DNA from: Hymenoscyphus infarciens
Lineage: Eukaryota > Ascomycota > Leotiomycetes > Helotiales > Helotiaceae
Length of the DNA stretch: 64,000 nucleotides
NCBI GenBank assembly: GCA_001414345.1
Contig: LLCB01000167.1
Coordinates: 60,293-124,292, forward strand
Reading direction: 5' to 3'
The notes under the pieces are model-generated. The model was not told the DNA's origin. It was given only the letters and a program-made list of their open reading frames with translations, and did no database searches. Shown piece after piece: positions 60,054 to 64,000 of the stretch (positions are counted from its first letter, which is position 1; every line of letters begins with the position of its first letter). The position numbers and the translations under genes were made by a program.

Positions 60054-60905
60054 TAAAAGCGAATACTAGGTAATAGTTTCGTCCGCTAGACTTAGTAGGT
60101 TTACGTTAATAGAGAGAGAATAGAAGAAGAATGAAAAAAAACGCTACTAGATCAAAGATACTAGCGGCGACTCGTGTACTACTAGTGAAGTTAGTATATA
60201 ATAAATCGTTGAGTATTAGTAGAGAAGGCTCTATGTCTAGCTAATACTCTTAGCCTAAGCTATAATAAAATAAAGCAAAGCTTATAATATATTCCTAATA
60301 GAGTAGTCTTTTATACCTACCTAGTTTATAATTGAAGTAGAAAGAAATAAGTAGACAAGAATATAAGAGAGAGGTTAGTAGAGCTAGGTTATAAAATATT
60401 GTTTTTTACTAGCTAATTATTTATGTTATATACTTACTATCTTGAAATCTAATAGCAGGTGTAAGAGAATAAGTAATAGGTTCTACTAAATTACACTAGT
60501 TCAGAGATTCAGAGAAGTGCCCCAGGTATACCTATCTATCTTAATTTTTATGTAGTGATTATACGAAACAGTTAAAGGCACATAAACGAGAATGGTCAGA
60601 TTAATTTACAAAACTCCTTTCTTGATTTCCAGAACTACTCTCAGCAATGAGCAATATAGATGTACGCTCAAGCCATCCCGGGACCCTGACAGCAACTAGT
60701 AACTGCAGTATTTTGACAAAAGCCCTCAAACAAGATGTTATGTATCCGAGCTACCTAGACGTACATACCAACCCATGCGTTTATCGTACTTACCCTCCCC
60801 TAGTCAAATCTTCTGTGAAACTCCAAACAGTCTTTTAATTTCCACCAATAACAAGAAGTCGTTATAGGACCGGCCAGACCCTTTGCTTCTTGCCACTCTC
60901 GTAAT
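60054..60905. other. Transition to ordinary composition, no gene seen
   Basis: The part to about 60450 is intermediate in composition; ordinary DNA follows. A 63-codon frame at 60647-60838 has no protein-like pattern. Confidence 0.4.
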
Positions 60906-62340
60906 TCAGTTAAACTTCCACCTGATAATAAAGTCGCATATCTCCCCTATCTCTTTGACTATAGTCTCCTCAAACCTGAGCTCATCCCCATTTTTCGCCT
61001 TTGAATACAGTCTCAACGACGTGGTCCAGCGCGCGGAGTCAGAAAGCGCAATTTCCCAATTTTCTTCGTCGGTTCTAAGAATTTGAGGATCAAGATCGTG
61101 ACCTAGGGTATGAATACAGAAGTGTTGTTTGCAAAGGGGGAAAGCTTTCACAATAGAAAGAACAACCTCGATGGCTGGTGTTTATCGATAAGCTCCAGGC
61201 GTGTTATAAAATCGAAATTTTCTCCTTCAACATCATCACACCACAAGGATAGCATGGCCGCCCTGGAAAGGAGAATAGAAGCGGCGGCAAAATGGATCTT
61301 GTTGATCGAACTTTCAAGAATATAAAAAGTAATCTACATGCTCTCAGACATTCCAAATAGATGGGTTTCGTAAATTGTCTCGGAGAATTGCTTGAATTTC
61401 CCTAGAGAGTTGGAACAACGCGAGATATGCTGACAGGTACAGTCGCCTTGCTGTCCATCCAGCCATCTAATCATGTTTAGTACGACCTGTGACGTATTTT
61501 TGGGTTGAAAACGCTCTGAGGAGCTTGAATTTAGGAGGTGAAAACTCTGCTATATATACAGGGAAAAGGGGTCACGTGAGACACTCTTTTCTGTGACACG
61601 ACCATATAGAGAACTCGATTGTTTAGTGCTTGTCTGAATAATCGTTTGGTTTATATGTCGTTGCGACGCTTGGGAATAACAAGTAAAACTTTCATTTTGT
61701 TAAATGAGAGGGCTATAGAAGTCCGAGTTCCTCCATCAACTTGGCTTCGCGAGTTTCGAATTCCACAAGACTACTCGTTCCAAAATCGTCACATGATGTG
61801 CCGTCGATTGCATTTCGTATACAATCCAGTCTCTTTCGTAGTTCCGCGACAATTGACTTCAACTCGCTTTTGTGGTCCTGGAGCACAGTCACAACTTCTC
61901 GATAGGTTACATTCTTCTGAGCCGGGTTTCTCTCACTCTGCTGGAAGGCAGCGAGTTCTTGGCGCATTATGAGAGATAATTCGGCAGACTGGAGTGTGAT
62001 ATTTGCTGGCTTGGACGAGAGTTCATTCTCGTAGGCCCTTCTGGCCTCAGCAGACTCAGTCATAAGGTCTTGGATCCGAGTTATCATATCTTGAATTCGG
62101 GTTTCCAAAGCCAATTTCGTTTCGTTGTGAGTGGTCCAGAGATTCTCAAGTTGCTTTTCTAAAGCCTGACTTTTATTGGAAGACGTGGTCTTGAAAGCCG
62201 AGAATTCTTCTTGTTGGATTTTATTCTTTTGTGTTAATTCTTCAAGCTGCTTCTTTGAAGTAGATTTTATACGCGTGATTGTACACCTCAAGCATGCGTA
62301 CTCGGCTAAAAGCGGCCTTTCTAAGCAGCGGTTCTTCTTC
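60906..62340 (-). pseudogene. Decayed coiled-coil protein gene, 5' end cut by satellite DNA
   Basis: The minus strand has an open frame of about 200 codons, from about 62340 to 61713, encoding a long coiled coil (for example KKQLEELTQKNKIQQEEFSA and ALETRIQDMITRIQDLMTES). After a gap of about 0.4 kb, coding-like sequence resumes at about 61255 with MLSLWCDDVEGENFDFITRL. It changes frame near 61170 and continues as LSIVKAFPLCKQHFCIHTLG, then WEIALSDSARWTTSLRLYSK, to a stop at 60906. No upstream start can be assigned, because the 38-bp satellite begins 50 bp beyond. The parts probably come from one gene, but the family is not recognised. Confidence 0.45.
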
Positions 62341-62387
62341 TACAGTCCGACTACCTTAAGGCTAGATCTTATATAAGATCCTAGATT

Positions 62388-64000
62388 TTAGATTTTTCTA
62401 ATAAAAATTATCGTAAACTCTTACTCTTCTAGTATCTAATAAAGATTATCGTAAACTCTTACTCTTCTAGTATCTAATAAAAATTATTATAAACTCTTAC
62501 TCTTCTAGTATCTAATAAAAATTATTATAAACGCTTACTCTTCTAGTATCTAATAAAAATTATTATAAACTCTCTCTCTTTTAGTATTTAATAAAAATTA
62601 TTATAAACTCTCTCTCTTTTAGTATCTAATAAAAATTATTATAAACTCTCTCTCTTCTAGTATTTAATAAAAATTATTATAAACACTCGCTCTTCTAATA
62701 TCTAATAAAAATTATTATAAACACTCTCTCTTCTAATATCTAATAAAAATTATTATAAACTCTCTCTCTTCTAGTATCTAATAAAAATTATTATAAACAC
62801 TTACTCTTCTAATATCTAATAAAAATTATTATAAACACTTACTCTTCTAATATCTAATAAAAATTATTATAAATACTTACTCTTCTAGTATCTAATAAAG
62901 ATTATTATAAACACTTACTCTTCTAGTATCTAATAAGAATTATTATAAACTCTTACTCTTCTAGTATCTAATAGAAATTATTATAAACTCTTACTCTACT
63001 AGTATCTAATAAAAATTATTATAAACTCTCTCTCTTCTAGTATCTAATAAAAATTATTATAAATACTCTCTTTTCTAATATCTAATAAAAATTATTATAA
63101 ACTCTTACTCTTCTAGTATCTAATAAAAATTATTATAAACTCTTACTCTTCTAGTATCTAATAAAAATTATTATAAACGCTTACTCTTCTAGTATCTAAT
63201 AAAAATTATTATAAACGCTTACTCTTCTAATATTTAATAAAAATTATTATAAATACTTACTCTTCTAATATCTAATAAAAATTATTATAAACTCTCTCTC
63301 TACTAGTATCTAATAAAGATTATTATAAATACTTACTCTTCTAATATCTAATAAAAATTATTATAAACGCTTACTCTTCTAATATCTAATAAAGATTATT
63401 ATAAATGCTTACTTTTCTAGTATCTAATAAAAATTATTATAAACTCTCTCTCTACTAGTATCTAATAAAGATTATCATAAATACTTACTCTTCTAATATC
63501 TAATAAAAATTATTATAAACACTTATTCTTTTAATATCTAATAAAAATTATTATAAACGCTTACTCTTCTAGTATCTAATAAAGATTATCATAAACGCTT
63601 ACTTTTCTAGTATCTAATAAGAATTATTATAAACTCTTACTCTTTTAATATTTAATAAAAATTATTATAAACTCTTACTCTTCTAGTATCTAATAGAAAT
63701 TATTATAAACTCTTACTCTTCTAGTATCTAATAAGAATTATTATAAACGCTTACTCTTTTAGTATTTAATAAGAATTATTATAAACTCTCTTTCTTCTAG
63801 TATCTAATAAAAATTATTATAAACTCTCTTTCTTCTAGTATCTAATAAAAATTATTATAAACGCTTACTCTTTTAATATCTAATAAGAATTATTATAAAC
63901 GCTTACTCTTCTAGTATCTAATAAGAATTATTATAAACTCTCTCTCTTCTAGTATCTAATAAAAATTATTATAAACTCTCTCTCTTCTAGTATCTAATAA
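62388..64000 (+). repeat. 38-bp AT-rich satellite, at least 42 copies, open at window end
   Basis: The unit TCTAATAAAAATTATTATAA followed by ACTCTTACTCTTCTAGTA repeats head to tail with a strict 38-bp period, from about 62388 to the last base of the window. The first two copies keep ATTATCGTAAAC where later copies mostly have ATTATTATAAAC. Other variation is confined to a few positions (CTCTTACTC/CTCTCTCTC/GCTTACTC, CTAGTATC/CTAATATC). Confidence 0.97.

Noticed and set aside
30491..60600. AT-rich block considered as a centromere
   Set aside because: RIP-mutated transposon DNA alone does not show centromere function; nothing in the sequence decides it.
62388..64000. 38-bp array considered as a CRISPR or as a telomere
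   Set aside because: The whole unit is conserved, so there are no spacers. The unit is not TTAGGG-like.

Overview
The window looks like nuclear DNA of a filamentous ascomycete (Pezizomycotina; a leotiomycete is plausible but not proven). The evidence is spliceosomal introns of 54-132 nt with GTANGT donors and CTAAY/CTRAC branch sites, fungus-specific protein families (2EXR, DUF7580, the C2H2 family related to STAND/NLR neighbourhoods), and a sharply two-part base composition. Islands of ordinary composition carry genes. Long, extremely TpA-rich tracts hold only wrecked repeats whose copies differ mainly by C-to-T and G-to-A changes, the mark of repeat-induced point mutation (RIP).

Layout. 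1-1640: end of an LTR cut by the window edge, then RIP-type AT-rich DNA. 1640-17320: the gene island. It holds a decayed gene (1640-2660), a short-repeat cluster (2990-3475), an intact EMP70/TM9SF membrane protein gene (minus), a divergent LCP5 ribosome-biogenesis gene (plus), a decayed DUF7580 gene (minus), a decayed C2H2 gene (plus), a histidine-phosphatase/phosphoglycerate-mutase-family gene (minus) and a divergent GPI8 GPI-transamidase gene (plus). 17890-20877: AT-rich dead repeats. 20878-30490: ordinary composition but gene-poor, with remains of a C3H zinc-finger gene, an unrecognised decayed locus and, at the far end, an intact five-exon 2EXR-domain gene. 30.5-60.6 kb: a transposon graveyard. 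60.9-62.34 kb: a decayed coiled-coil gene. 62.39-64.0 kb: a 38-bp AT-rich satellite that runs off the window.

The graveyard can be partly resolved. A full-length Ty3/gypsy element lies on the minus strand at 43165-51005, with two 381-bp LTRs and a GTATT target duplication. A related element without pol lies at 35928-39794, with 366-bp LTRs and an AGAAT duplication; its left LTR is itself split by a solo LTR of the first family, with a (G/A)AAAT duplication. A 740-bp non-autonomous hAT-like element lies at 32592-33331, with 19-bp inverted ends and the 8-bp duplication GTAGAGAA. There are also tandem arrays of 65, 50 and about 105 bp and a 73-bp-arm foldback hairpin.

The intact genes do not form a pathway. 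They are housekeeping functions (Golgi/endosome membrane protein, small-subunit rRNA processing, GPI anchoring) plus a probable phosphatase and a lineage-type 2EXR protein. I see no biosynthetic cluster, CRISPR array or defence operon. The most unusual content is the nested retroelement pair, the pol-less partner element and the exon-duplication structure of the 2EXR gene.
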